From assembly GCA_039026975.1 (NCBI GenBank), contig JBCCLI010000106.1, positions 1 to 16,886 on the forward strand: a DNA stretch of 16,886 nucleotides, read 5' to 3'. The DNA is from JBCBKZ01 sp039026975. GTDB lineage: Bacteria; Bacteroidota; Bacteroidia; J057. Made by a program: the position numbers and the translations under genes. This document shows, one piece after another, positions 1-7,734 of this stretch. Position 1 is the stretch's first letter. Each line of letters starts with the position of its first letter. The notes beneath the pieces are model-generated. The model was not told the DNA's origin. It did no database searches and was given only the letters and a program-made list of their open reading frames with translations.

Positions 1-1
1 C

Positions 2-1354
2 ATCTATGCTGCGCAGAATACAAGTGGAGGAAAAGTATATGTTCAAGATCTTCAGAAAACTGATGAAGAGCCTGAGTTAATACAAGATGATTATTTTTCA
101 AGGTTTACTTTTATCACTAATGAGGGTAATGATCTTTACTTTCTTACCAATGTAGATGCCCCTAAGTATAGACTGGTTAAGGTTAATCTTAATAAACCTG
201 AGAAGAAATATTGGGAAGAAGTTATCCCTGAATCAGAGAATGTACTAAGCGTAATGCCTGGAGGAGGAAAGCTATTTGCTAGTTATATGATAGATGCTAA
301 GACCTCTATCCAGCAGTTTGATATGAAAGGTAATTTTGAAAGGGAGTTGGAATTGCCGGGAATAGGAACGGCTAATGTTATTTATGCCAAAAAAGATGAA
401 AAGGAGATTTACTACCGCTTCTCTTCCTTTACTTACCCTTCTACCTTTTTCAAATATAATATAGGCTCTGGAGAATCTACAGAATACATCAGACCGGAAG
501 TAAACTTCTCCCCTTTTGATTATGAAACCAAGCAGGTCTTTTACACTAGTAAAGATGGTACAAAGGTCCCTATGTTCATTGTCCATAAAAAAGGGATAGA
601 ACTGAATGGGAAAAATCCTACCTATCTATACGCTTACGGCGGATTTAACATCAGCCTGACCCCCAGGTTCAATCCTATGATGATAGCTTGGTTAGAGAAT
701 GGAGGAATCTTCGCTCAACCTAATTTGAGAGGAGGGGGAGAGTATGGAGAGGAGTGGCATCTGGCAGGGACCAAAATGAATAAGCAGAACGTATTCGATG
801 ATTTTATCGCTGCGGGAGAATTTTTAATTGAAGAAAATCTCACTTCCAGCGATTACCTAGCCATAGCGGGAGGCTCAAATGGAGGCCTGTTGGTAGGGGC
901 AGTGATGACACAGAGGCCTGACCTGGCTAAAGTAGCCCTACCAGCAGTAGGCGTAATGGATATGCTCAAGTATCATACCTTCACTTCAGGAGCAGGTTGG
1001 GCAGCGGACTATGGAACAGCAGAGGAGTCTAAGGAGATGTTTGACTATTTACGTGGCTATTCTCCATACCACAATATGGTGGAAGGTACAGCATACCCTG
1101 CTACCCTGGTTACTACCTCAGACCATGATGACAGAGTGGTGCCCGCTCACTCCTTTAAGTTCCTGGCCAGACTTCAAGAGACACATGCAGGGCAAGATCC
1201 CGTGCTGATCCGTATTCAAACTAATGCTGGACACGGCTCAGTCTCCATGAGTCAGCGCATTGACAGGTTTACTGATCTCCTGGCCTTTAGCTGGCATAAT
1301 ATGGGGTACACCCCCCTATTTGATGAAGAACTTATCGAGGTTCCGTATAAGTGA
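2..1354 (+). CDS. Prolyl oligopeptidase (S9A family), C-terminal part, 5'-truncated by window edge
   Basis: This is a serine peptidase that cleaves after proline in short peptides. The reading frame is open from base 2, so the first in-frame ATG (254) is internal; about 450 residues are visible and the family is usually near 700, so roughly 250 N-terminal residues lie outside the window. The left half (to about base 500) is the end of the beta-propeller gate and the rest is the alpha/beta-hydrolase domain. The nucleophile serine lies in GGSNGG (codon 875-877), the acidic residue in DHDDRVVP (from 1121) and the histidine in NAGHGS (codon 1232-1234), so the catalytic triad is complete. YAYGGF and PNLRGGGEYGEEWH are further S9A hallmarks. 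Whether it has a signal peptide cannot be seen. It converges on the fic gene and stops 9 bases before a strong hairpin. The family assignment is very secure; the precise peptide substrate is unknown. Confidence 0.95.
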   Translation: MYAAQNTSGGKVYVQDLQKTDEEPELIQDDYFSRFTFITNEGNDLYFLTNVDAPKYRLVKVNLNKPEKKYWEEVIPESENVLSVMPGGGKLFASYMIDAKTSIQQFDMKGNFERELELPGIGTANVIYAKKDEKEIYYRFSSFTYPSTFFKYNIGSGESTEYIRPEVNFSPFDYETKQVFYTSKDGTKVPMFIVHKKGIELNGKNPTYLYAYGGFNISLTPRFNPMMIAWLENGGIFAQPNLRGGGEYGEEWHLAGTKMNKQNVFDDFIAAGEFLIEENLTSSDYLAIAGGSNGGLLVGAVMTQRPDLAKVALPAVGVMDMLKYHTFTSGAGWAADYGTAEESKEMFDYLRGYSPYHNMVEGTAYPATLVTTSDHDDRVVPAHSFKFLARLQETHAGQDPVLIRIQTNAGHGSVSMSQRIDRFTDLLAFSWHNMGYTPLFDEELIEVPYK

Positions 1355-1362
1355 TCGTTCAA

Positions 1363-1408
1363 CACCAGGCTAGCTGCACTTCGATCTGAAAGTGTACCTA
1401 GCCTGGTG
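1363..1408. terminator. Long hairpin between convergent genes, overlapping the fic stop codon
   Basis: A perfect 11-bp inverted repeat (1363-1373 CACCAGGCTAG against 1398-1408) encloses a second 7-bp stem (TGCACTT / AAGTGTA, one G-T pair), leaving a loop of about 8 bases. It sits exactly between the two convergent stop codons and contains the fic TAG (1398-1400). There is no T-tract on either side, so it may be a factor-assisted bidirectional terminator or an mRNA 3'-end protector rather than a classical intrinsic terminator. Confidence 0.6.
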
Positions 1409-2513
1409 ATACTTGGATATTCAGGTAGTATCTACTGTATTTGCCTCTACCTTCTCTCTTGAAGGCACCCATTTCCACCAACTCTTTTAGGTCCCTGGTG
1501 GCGGTCGCTGAAGAAGAAGAGGTTATTCGTTGATAGTTACCAGCGCTTAACCCTCCCTCAAATCCATTTATTCCTTCTTTAAAGATTCTTTTTACGACCT
1601 TTCTCTGACGGTCATTCAGTATATCATCAAATCTGTAAAAGAATTTATTTTGCTCAATCAGAAAGTCTATTAAGCTTAGTGTATAGGTTTGAGACTCCAG
1701 AATAACTTCTATGAAGAATTCCAGCCATGATTGGATATCTAAATCCACGCTATTTTTATGGAGTAAATTGTAGTATTCTTTCCTTCTTTTCTCTACCAAA
1801 TGTGCCAGTGCAAGAAGGGTAGGCTCCCCGATTGCCTGCGCAAGTGCTTTCTCAGATATAGCCCTCCCTATTCTCCCATTTCCATCCTCAAAAGGATGTA
1901 TACTTTCGAAGTAAATGTGCGCTATTGATGCCCTAAGAAGCCCGTCTAATTCCTTTGGCATGCCTGGAGCTGTTTGGTTAAACCAATCTATGAACTGATC
2001 CATTTCATCCGGAACTCTTTCAGAAGGAGGAGCTTCAAAGTAGACAACAGGAGAATTCATTACATTGGATACAATTTGCATAGGCTCTTTATGCGTCCTA
2101 TATCCTCCAATATTACTTACATCCCTTCTTCCATTCATCAGCATACTATGCAAGGAAAAAAGTTGTTCATGAGAAAGGGCTTCCTGAGAAGTCTTAAAGA
2201 GGCTAACCATCATTTCAGAAATTCCGTATTCTGCTGGTCTCCCTTTCACCATATCACTACTTAGGCCAAATTGCCTCCTTATGGATGATTGGAGAGAATT
2301 GCGGTCGAGTATTTCTCCTTCAATTTCTGAGCTCTTATAAGCCTCATTACTTATAAGGACAACTTTTAACTCATCCCTTTCATCGGCTACCAAATGCCTT
2401 AAACTTCCTCTTAACACCCCTATCCTCTCAAAGAATTTAGCTTCGTATGAGGGTAAGTCTGCTAAAGAATATTCAAAATTCGGCCAGTTTTTATGTTGCC
2501 AATTCCACCTCAT
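1398..2513 (-). CDS. Fic family protein (class II AMP-transferase with DUF4172-like N-terminus and winged helix)
   Basis: Fic enzymes transfer AMP (or remove it) from target protein hydroxyls. Numbered from the chosen start, residues 1-13 (MRWNWQHKNWPNF) match the usual opening of DUF4172-Fic proteins. Residues about 61-66 (SSEIEG) fit the inhibitory (S/T)xxxE(G/N) helix of class II Fic proteins, so it should be autoinhibited. HPFEDGNGRIGR, starting near residue 206, is a complete active-site loop with catalytic His and anion-binding residues. The last 80 residues (DRQRKVVKRIF to RYYLNI) look like a winged helix-turn-helix. A longer frame starts at 2576, but those 21 extra residues would overlap the upstream operator-like repeats, and 371 aa fits the family better. 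No antitoxin-like partner gene adjoins it, so it is not an obvious FicTA pair. The cellular target is unknown. Confidence 0.92.
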   Translation of the reverse strand: MRWNWQHKNWPNFEYSLADLPSYEAKFFERIGVLRGSLRHLVADERDELKVVLISNEAYKSSEIEGEILDRNSLQSSIRRQFGLSSDMVKGRPAEYGISEMMVSLFKTSQEALSHEQLFSLHSMLMNGRRDVSNIGGYRTHKEPMQIVSNVMNSPVVYFEAPPSERVPDEMDQFIDWFNQTAPGMPKELDGLLRASIAHIYFESIHPFEDGNGRIGRAISEKALAQAIGEPTLLALAHLVEKRRKEYYNLLHKNSVDLDIQSWLEFFIEVILESQTYTLSLIDFLIEQNKFFYRFDDILNDRQRKVVKRIFKEGINGFEGGLSAGNYQRITSSSSATATRDLKELVEMGAFKREGRGKYSRYYLNIQVSPG

Positions 2514-2559
2514 CTGTATAGACACGATTCTAGTTAAATTTGTAACATGATTTCTACAA

Positions 2560-2632
2560 TGATCGATAGAACTCATTCTTATAGATCATAAATTGACATT
2601 TTTTGATCGATAAAACAACTTTATATCGATCA
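2560..2632. promoter_or_regulatory. Duplicated operator-like inverted repeats upstream of fic
   Basis: Four 9-bp half sites are visible: TGATCGATA at 2560-2568 and 2604-2612, facing TATAGATCA (2580-2588) and TATCGATCA (2624-2632). Each pair has its half sites 20 bp apart start to start (about two helical turns), and the second pair repeats the first exactly 44 bp further (about four turns). They lie 47 to 120 bases before the fic start. The Fic protein carries its own winged helix, so autoregulation is a reasonable inference; no promoter hexamers are assigned. Confidence 0.55.
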
Positions 2633-2640
2633 TATATAGC

Positions 2641-2674
2641 TAAAAAATGAGCGATAGAAATGTATTCTATCGCC
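2641..2674 (-). terminator. Intrinsic terminator of the cytochrome c peroxidase-like gene
   Basis: Read on the minus strand, a perfect 9-bp stem (GCGATAGAA / TTCTATCGC, 2651-2673) with a 5-base loop is followed by TCATTTTTTA. It lies about 40 bases beyond the minus-strand stop at 2711, as expected for a rho-independent terminator, and would insulate fic from read-through. Confidence 0.75.
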
Positions 2675-2710
2675 CAACTAAGTATATACTAACCTTTAAG
2701 AGGGTAAAAA

Positions 2711-4135
2711 CTATAGCTTCACCACCTTCTCATTCACTAACAAATTCTCTTCATCATCCATGACTCGCAAGACATAGACGCCACTTACAAAGGTGCTCAT
2801 GTCTACAATCAGCATACTTCCCTGCCCAATTTTATTAGTTAGGAGTGCACCAGTAAGATCAAATACTTGTAGAGAATAAGTCCCTGAACCCACTTCTACA
2901 AAAAGAAAGTCCTGAGTAGGATTGGGATAGAAACGGACAGAGGCCGTGAACTCTTCCTCTATTGAAGTAGTGATTCCGGTAAGTTCAAGATTTCCATTTT
3001 CATCAAAGGGGTCTGCCCATTTCTCATTTGTGTACATATCTGAGCCTGTAAGAGTTTTTAGGAAAGCTACCAGATCTTCTTTCTCTGTATCTGTCAGGTT
3101 GAGCACTTGAAAGTTTCCTCCGGGTCGTAGGCGTGGATCTATCGGAGCTCCTGGCCGGAATTGAGGGCTTTGGGCAATATTATTATAATGATCCAGCACT
3201 TCTTCCAAGCTCCCAAAGGCAGCTGTATGCATAAGATTCCCGTTCAGGACGCCATCAGGATTAACCATATCTCTTAAGCTGGGGGAACGGGTAATCCCTG
3301 CATCCAGTTCATTACTCCCAGCTGAGACCAGTACACCATTACTGCCAGAATTAGGATCTATGTCAAACTCTGGTGCCCTATGACAACCTCCACAGCCTGC
3401 ACCTCCGCTTATTCTGACTCCATTAGGATCCCGCTGAGGGGGCGTCATAAATAGGTTTTTACCCCTGTTTTCAGATACGGTAAAATTGGAGAAGTTCCCT
3501 CCGCCATTAGGTGCCATGGCTCTACCGATGTCATACTTAGCATCAAAAGACTGTATACTTCTCACAAACTGCGCAATGGCCTGCTGCATTCTGGCTTCTG
3601 TAATGGCTGGATCTCCAAATGCCAAGGTAAATAGCTCTGGGTAGTAAGAGATTCCCTCCATTCTTTCTATCAAATCAATAAAGCTAGGATTTCCTTCCAT
3701 TCCACTAAATCCCATTTCTGCGTGATCTTGTATAGGCTGAGTGGTTTGGACTTCCAGGTTTTGGGCACGCTCATCCCAGAAGAATCTCCTTTCTTCAGCA
3801 AAGCGGGCATTTACTAGCCGCATGGAGTGCCTACCTGTCAGGCCATTCGCCCCTATACTCACTAAGTTAGTATCCCCAAAGGCGAACTGCTGCTGATGGC
3901 AGCTAGCGCAGGAAGTAGAGACATCTACGGAAAGATTCTTATCATAAAACAGGACTCTTCCTAGCGTAGCCCCTGCATCAGTGATGTCATTATTCCCTGT
4001 ATTATCCTGGTTGATATAAGCGGGAATTTCTTGGTCTTGGTAGTTAAGGAGATTGGTTATATCTATTCCAGCAGAAAGAAGAAAGGTACCTAACAATAGC
4101 AGCGTGGGGAGCTGAATCATTCTTGAAACATTCAT
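2711..4135 (-). CDS. Secreted di-haem cytochrome c peroxidase (MauG/CcpA family) with type IX sorting domain
   Basis: This family reduces hydrogen peroxide with electrons from small c-type cytochromes, or performs MauG-like oxidations. Residues 1-23 form a signal peptide (hydrophobic TLLLLGTFLLSAG). Two haem-binding motifs are present, CASCH (76-80) and CGGCH (248-252), each starting one of the two cytochrome c-like domains; LMHTAAFGSLEEVLDHYN (from 301) is the usual distal segment. After residue about 395 the catalytic domain ends and a roughly 75-residue type A C-terminal sorting domain follows (FYPNPTQD, then VFDLTGALL, then GVYVLRV), which directs Bacteroidota proteins through the type IX system to the surface. 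The gene stands alone with its own terminator and is divergent from the TRIC gene. Family and location are secure; peroxidase versus MauG-type activity cannot be decided here. Confidence 0.92.
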   Translation of the reverse strand: MNVSRMIQLPTLLLLGTFLLSAGIDITNLLNYQDQEIPAYINQDNTGNNDITDAGATLGRVLFYDKNLSVDVSTSCASCHQQQFAFGDTNLVSIGANGLTGRHSMRLVNARFAEERRFFWDERAQNLEVQTTQPIQDHAEMGFSGMEGNPSFIDLIERMEGISYYPELFTLAFGDPAITEARMQQAIAQFVRSIQSFDAKYDIGRAMAPNGGGNFSNFTVSENRGKNLFMTPPQRDPNGVRISGGAGCGGCHRAPEFDIDPNSGSNGVLVSAGSNELDAGITRSPSLRDMVNPDGVLNGNLMHTAAFGSLEEVLDHYNNIAQSPQFRPGAPIDPRLRPGGNFQVLNLTDTEKEDLVAFLKTLTGSDMYTNEKWADPFDENGNLELTGITTSIEEEFTASVRFYPNPTQDFLFVEVGSGTYSLQVFDLTGALLTNKIGQGSMLIVDMSTFVSGVYVLRVMDDEENLLVNEKVVKL

Positions 4136-4370
4136 AAGTAAAAGGTGTAAGCGTGTCTTACTATTTTAAGTGAGGAAAGAAGGATTTGTACTCACCTCTA
4201 TCTTACTTTTTCTCACAGGAACTTTAGCGTAGAAGTATGAGCACCTATACTGGAGAATTATTTTTCTCTCATTGAAGAAAAAGTAGTGAGCTTGAACAGG
4301 CTATTCCTCCTCCTTTTAGCATCTTCATCCTCCGAAGTTGTGCGAACAAAAGGTTATAATTCAAATTAAG

Positions 4371-4997
4371 ATGATTCTATTCTCATTAGATATTTTTTGG
4401 CTGGCAGGTATGCTGGGAACCATTGCCTTTGCTATTTCTGGCTACTTACTAGCAGTGAGAAAGGAGCTGGACTGGATAGGTATTTTTATCATTTCCATGC
4501 TCACAGCTAATGGAGGAGGAATGGTCAGAGATGTATTAGTAGGAAAAACGCCTACCCTTCTTACAGACATAACACCCTTCCTGGTAGTACTGGGCGTAGT
4601 GGTTCTGTCCCTACTTACACGCATTCATAGATTTGCGACCCTGGAAGGAAGGCTTTTCTTTGTGGTTAGTGATTCTGTGGGGTTAGTAGCTTTCTCTATT
4701 ACAGGTGCGCAGATAGGTCTGGAAAATGATCTAAACTTATTTGGGGTCATTCTCTTAGCCCTACTGACTGCCACTGGGGGAGGAATCATTCGGGATATTC
4801 TCCTAAATGCAGTCCCTACCCTCTTAAGCAGCGGCTTTTACGGTAGTGTGGCTATCCTGGTAGGGATAAGTATGTATTTCATAGAAGCTTCTGGCATTCC
4901 CTCTTCTCCTACTATCCCCCTCATTTTTTGCTTGGCCCTTTTACTCAGGATGGCTGCCCACTTCAGAAAGTGGCACTTACCTAAAGCTCATCACTGA
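4371..4997 (+). CDS. Trimeric intracellular cation (TRIC)-type channel, UPF0126 family
   Basis: This is a small inner-membrane protein of the prokaryotic TRIC family; homologues form trimeric cation channels. It is about 208 residues with roughly seven hydrophobic segments, arranged as two repeats of the signature with Gly-Gly-Gly followed by Arg-Asp: ANGGGMVRDVLVG near residues 46-58 and ATGGGIIRDIL near 134-144. Both repeats and the ends are intact and the length is typical. The frame could begin at a TTG (4338), but the ATG at 4371 immediately precedes the first membrane helix and is preferred. It is divergent from the peroxidase gene across about 235 bases in which I recognise no clear promoter consensus. 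Neither neighbour hints at a specific physiological role. Confidence 0.9.
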   Translation: MILFSLDIFWLAGMLGTIAFAISGYLLAVRKELDWIGIFIISMLTANGGGMVRDVLVGKTPTLLTDITPFLVVLGVVVLSLLTRIHRFATLEGRLFFVVSDSVGLVAFSITGAQIGLENDLNLFGVILLALLTATGGGIIRDILLNAVPTLLSSGFYGSVAILVGISMYFIEASGIPSSPTIPLIFCLALLLRMAAHFRKWHLPKAHH

Positions 4998-5136
4998 AAG
5001 CTCTATTAGGAAAATGGTAAGAAAAGATACTTGTAATAATGCGGGCAGGTTTTCGACTAATAGCTTGACTTCTTGGGGATGATTGATATCATTTCAATCT
5101 TCCTACTAGGAAACTACCCCATCAAAGTTAGCCATT

Positions 5137-5610
5137 ATGAATACCAGATTTCTGTTTTGTATTCTCCTGATTGGATTAGGAGGAGGTACCTATTCACATG
5201 TATACAGTCAGTCAGCTGGTTGGAAGCTGGTGCTTGAGAATGATAGCCAGGGGGAAGCTACTGTTGGCTCAGTGGACAGTCTCATTAGTGCTATTCGATC
5301 AGGGGCTGAAGTAAGGATTGCATGGTCTGGGGGCAGACCTAGTGATAGCCTCATGCGGGTAGAACATCTAACAGATGCTAAATTTCTGACCATCATGAGC
5401 GGAAAAACGGTGCAGGCACAAATAGATCCTATCATAGGCCAAACGCCTGACTTTGAGGCTCAACAAATTACGTTCAAGGAAAACCTGTCTTGGTGCCTAC
5501 TTGCCTCCACCAACGGAAAAGCAGATCATATAATGAGAAATGAGGTTACTGGAGAAATTATCAGCCATAGAATCAGACAAAGAAGCTTCAAATGGTATGT
5601 AAGAAAATGA
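5137..5610 (+). CDS. Small secreted protein of unknown function
   Basis: I do not recognise a named family. The 157-residue product starts with a clear signal peptide (residues 1-24, hydrophobic FLFCILLIGLGGG, probable cleavage after VYSQS). The mature part opens with WKLVLENDSQGEATVGSVDSL and then AIRSGAEVRIAWSGG, a compact, charged, probably beta-rich fold; it has one cysteine (in SWCLLAST) and ends with a basic FKWYVRK tail. No membrane segment follows, so it is probably periplasmic or extracellular. The gene is 41 bases upstream of the next one in the same direction and probably begins the operon running to 7530. A short inverted repeat (GATTGA / TCAATC, 5081-5099) lies about 40 bases before the start and could be a regulatory site. 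Confidence 0.75.
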   Translation: MNTRFLFCILLIGLGGGTYSHVYSQSAGWKLVLENDSQGEATVGSVDSLISAIRSGAEVRIAWSGGRPSDSLMRVEHLTDAKFLTIMSGKTVQAQIDPIIGQTPDFEAQQITFKENLSWCLLASTNGKADHIMRNEVTGEIISHRIRQRSFKWYVRK

Positions 5611-5651
5611 GGGTATGATCCACTCATAGAGGGAAAACCTTACCTCCCTTT

Positions 5652-6392
5652 ATGAAAAAAATAAAACGAGGGCTCATCATTACCCTGCTAGGAGCGACGC
5701 TACTGCTGGGAGGTACCATCCTTCTTATCCTAAGTCCCTCCTGCTTTTATCAACATGCTACTCCTTACAAACAGCTAGTCATTCTCCATAATCAAGCATT
5801 AGCTCCTGAGCTATTCTCCATCATAGATACTAGTTTAGCCGTCCTGGCGCAGTCAGAACTACACGATCCTTCCCTCTCCTTTTACTGGTGTTTAGCAGAT
5901 GGAGGTGTCTATGCTGACCTCATAGAGACGCTCCTGGGACCAGATACCTTCCGGGCATTCAGCCGTATCATAGTTTCCCAGGGTGCCTTCGAATCCTCTG
6001 TAGACTTATTCCGCAAGTTTGACCAGTCTTTATCCACTCGGCAGTTTTTGACACATGCCCTGGTTCACAACTTACAGTTTGCTCATCATGGCTTTTGGGA
6101 TGCCAACCCTTTAGGAGGACATCCTGAGTGGAAGTGGGAGGGCTATGCAGAATATATCTCCTTAGTCCAAAAGCCTGACCTAACAACGCTATTCGCCATT
6201 TCAGCCGATGAGAAAGAAACTTACCACTGGATTTCTCTGGAGAATGGCCAAAAAACCATTTATAAGCACATCCCTTTCTTGGCTGCTACTCAGTTTTGCT
6301 TGGAGGAGAAACACATGAAGTATGAAGATTTTATGCGGGATACGGTCTCTTTAGAAGGGGTACTAGCGGAAATTTCTTCATTTCAGCCTTAG
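5652..6392 (+). CDS. Membrane-anchored metallopeptidase-like protein, probable pseudoenzyme
   Basis: The 246-residue protein has one N-terminal transmembrane anchor (about residues 8-29) and a soluble domain that should lie in the periplasm. Its centre resembles the zinc region of gluzincin peptidases: THALVHNLQ (residues 134-142) matches a TH-E-x-x-H-NLQ helix, and WKWEGYAEYIS (160-170) supplies the Glu (E163) where a third metal ligand is expected. However, the catalytic Glu of HExxH is Ala136, encoded by an ordinary GCC codon, so peptidase activity is doubtful although metal binding might remain. The gene lies between the small secreted unknown and the sigma factor gene in the same direction (41- and about 51-base gaps), so co-transcription is likely. 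Resemblance to peptidases is inferred from motifs only. Confidence 0.65.
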   Translation: MKKIKRGLIITLLGATLLLGGTILLILSPSCFYQHATPYKQLVILHNQALAPELFSIIDTSLAVLAQSELHDPSLSFYWCLADGGVYADLIETLLGPDTFRAFSRIIVSQGAFESSVDLFRKFDQSLSTRQFLTHALVHNLQFAHHGFWDANPLGGHPEWKWEGYAEYISLVQKPDLTTLFAISADEKETYHWISLENGQKTIYKHIPFLAATQFCLEEKHMKYEDFMRDTVSLEGVLAEISSFQP

Positions 6393-6443
6393 TTTTTTTA
6401 TTCTCCCTGTAAGAATGTGAAATTCTCTGCATCTAAAGGATAC

Positions 6444-6935
6444 ATGCAGAAGGATATCCAACATATCATTCAGTCATATCAGGGCAAGATTCTGAAAACC
6501 TGCTTGGGATTTACCGGTGATCCTGAGGAAGCCAAAGATCTAGCCCAGGAAGTCCTCATTAATATCTGGTTAGGAAGGGACAGCTTCCAACAGAAATCCA
6601 GTGTTTCTACCTGGATTTACAGGATTACAGTTAACACCTGCCTGATGTACAAACGGAAAAAGAAACAGGAATTTCACTCCCTCTCTGAGGTAGCTGAACA
6701 ACTGGTACTGCCTGAGTCTGATCATGAGGAGACGCGACTGAATATCCAACTGCTTACTTCCTTCATTGCTGAGTTAGCGGAAAAAGACCGAATCATCATG
6801 ATTCTCTACCTGGAAAACCTCACCTATGAGGAAATACATGAAGTAACAGGTCTAACCATTAACCACATAGGAGTGAAGATTAACCGAATTAAAAAACAGT
6901 TATCCAAAAAATTTAAAACATATGGACAATCTTAA
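6444..6935 (+). CDS. RNA polymerase sigma factor, ECF (sigma-70) family
   Basis: An alternative sigma factor that directs RNA polymerase to a specific set of promoters. Region 2 is seen in GFTGDPEEAKDLAQEVLINIW and the following STWIYRITVNTCLMYKRKKK, which covers the -10 recognition and core-binding helices. Region 4 is seen near the end (LAEKDRIIMILYLENLTYEEIHEVTG, then HIGVKINRIKKQL), the helix-turn-helix for -35 recognition. Regions 1 and 3 are absent, as in ECF members, and about 163 residues is a typical size. The frame extends to a GTG at 6417, but the ATG at 6444 is preferred; an AAAGGA lies just before it. The last 14 bases overlap the downstream membrane protein gene, so the two are probably translationally coupled. 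Confidence 0.9.
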   Translation: MQKDIQHIIQSYQGKILKTCLGFTGDPEEAKDLAQEVLINIWLGRDSFQQKSSVSTWIYRITVNTCLMYKRKKKQEFHSLSEVAEQLVLPESDHEETRLNIQLLTSFIAELAEKDRIIMILYLENLTYEEIHEVTGLTINHIGVKINRIKKQLSKKFKTYGQS

Positions 6936-7530
6936 AGAAATCTGGAAACAGCTCCAGGACACGCAGGACCAGCTAGCTCTACATCTGGATGTAGACGAGG
7001 CGGAAACCATCTTCCAACAATTAGAAAAAGAGGAACGCTTAAGGAAGAAATTCGCTCCCTGGCTACCTTTTTACCTGCTAGGGATCATGGGGGCACTGGC
7101 CTGGGTGGTGTATCAGACTTCTGCAGCGGAAGGTACATCCTTTGGGGCTGTAAAAATCATAGGTCTTTTTATGATCGGTACGGGAGGAATCTGTATTACC
7201 TATTTAACATACCTAGCCAAAATGCCTGTAGGGAGAGATCTCTTTGATCAGCGATCAAACAGCTTTGTCCAGTCCGTGAAGGAGGTACTCACTAAAAGAA
7301 GAAAGCTATTATTAATCAGTATGAGTGCATTTATGTTTTGCTTAATCGTGGGACTGCATCTACTAATCTTTGGAGTGGATGAACTGTCTGAAAAAGGGGG
7401 CTATCTTGGATGGTTTTATGGGGGGATGCTGGCCTTAACAGCTGCTGCTATTCCCCTATCTCTCTCCGCTTTTGATAAGCATTATGAAGAGATTCACTTG
7501 AGAATAGAACGGTTTTTATCTTCTTCTTAG
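6922..7530 (+). CDS. Four-helix membrane protein, candidate anti-sigma factor
   Basis: The 202-residue product has no family I can name. About 43 cytoplasm-like, charged, probably helical residues at the N-terminus (LKEIWKQLQDTQDQL, EAETIFQQLEKEERLRKK) precede four hydrophobic segments, roughly residues 44-65, 74-99, 129-152 and 163-184, arranged as two hairpins. It overlaps the sigma factor gene by 14 bases in another frame, the arrangement usual for ECF sigma/anti-sigma pairs, and its soluble N-terminal helices would be well placed to sequester the sigma factor. There is no zinc-binding HxxxCxxC motif, so it is not a classical ZAS anti-sigma factor. The membrane nature is seen; the anti-sigma role is inferred from context only. 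Confidence 0.75.
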   Translation: MDNLKEIWKQLQDTQDQLALHLDVDEAETIFQQLEKEERLRKKFAPWLPFYLLGIMGALAWVVYQTSAAEGTSFGAVKIIGLFMIGTGGICITYLTYLAKMPVGRDLFDQRSNSFVQSVKEVLTKRRKLLLISMSAFMFCLIVGLHLLIFGVDELSEKGGYLGWFYGGMLALTAAAIPLSLSAFDKHYEEIHLRIERFLSSS

Positions 7531-7553
7531 ACAACAAAGAATTTAGATTTTCA

Positions 7554-7640
7554 GCCACGAATACACGTACGAACACAAATAAGAGCCTTTATATTGGAAG
7601 TTATTAGTGGGAATTAGTGGATTCGTGGCAGCCTTTTTTC
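7554..7640. repeat. Long imperfect palindrome (REP-like) serving as probable operon terminator
   Basis: Arms 7554-7582 and 7601-7629 match at 21 of 29 positions by my count, beginning with a perfect GCCACGAAT / ATTCGTGGC core, with an 18-base loop. A T-run (CCTTTTTTC) follows at 7632-7640. The core looks like the dispersed GCCACGAATxCACGAA palindromes common in environmental bacterial genomes. The position 24 bases after the membrane protein stop fits use as a terminator. Confidence 0.6.
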
Positions 7641-7734
7641 TAAAGAACTAAGGCAGAAATATCCTCAGCTTAGACCTACAAGCCACCTTTACGCTAAAAC
7701 GGACTCTTTACAAAAACCTACAGATATATCCTTC

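Noticed and set aside
1398..2513. Fic toxin-antitoxin module
   Set aside because: The inhibitory motif is inside the Fic protein itself and no small antitoxin gene lies next to it.
2514..2576. Longer N-terminus for the Fic protein starting at 2576
   Set aside because: The extra 21 residues are not typical, they overlap the operator-like repeats, and MRWNWQ is the expected family start.
4338..4370. TTG start adding 11 residues to the TRIC-like protein
   Set aside because: The added residues are polar, the codon is rare as a start, and an ATG directly precedes the first membrane helix.
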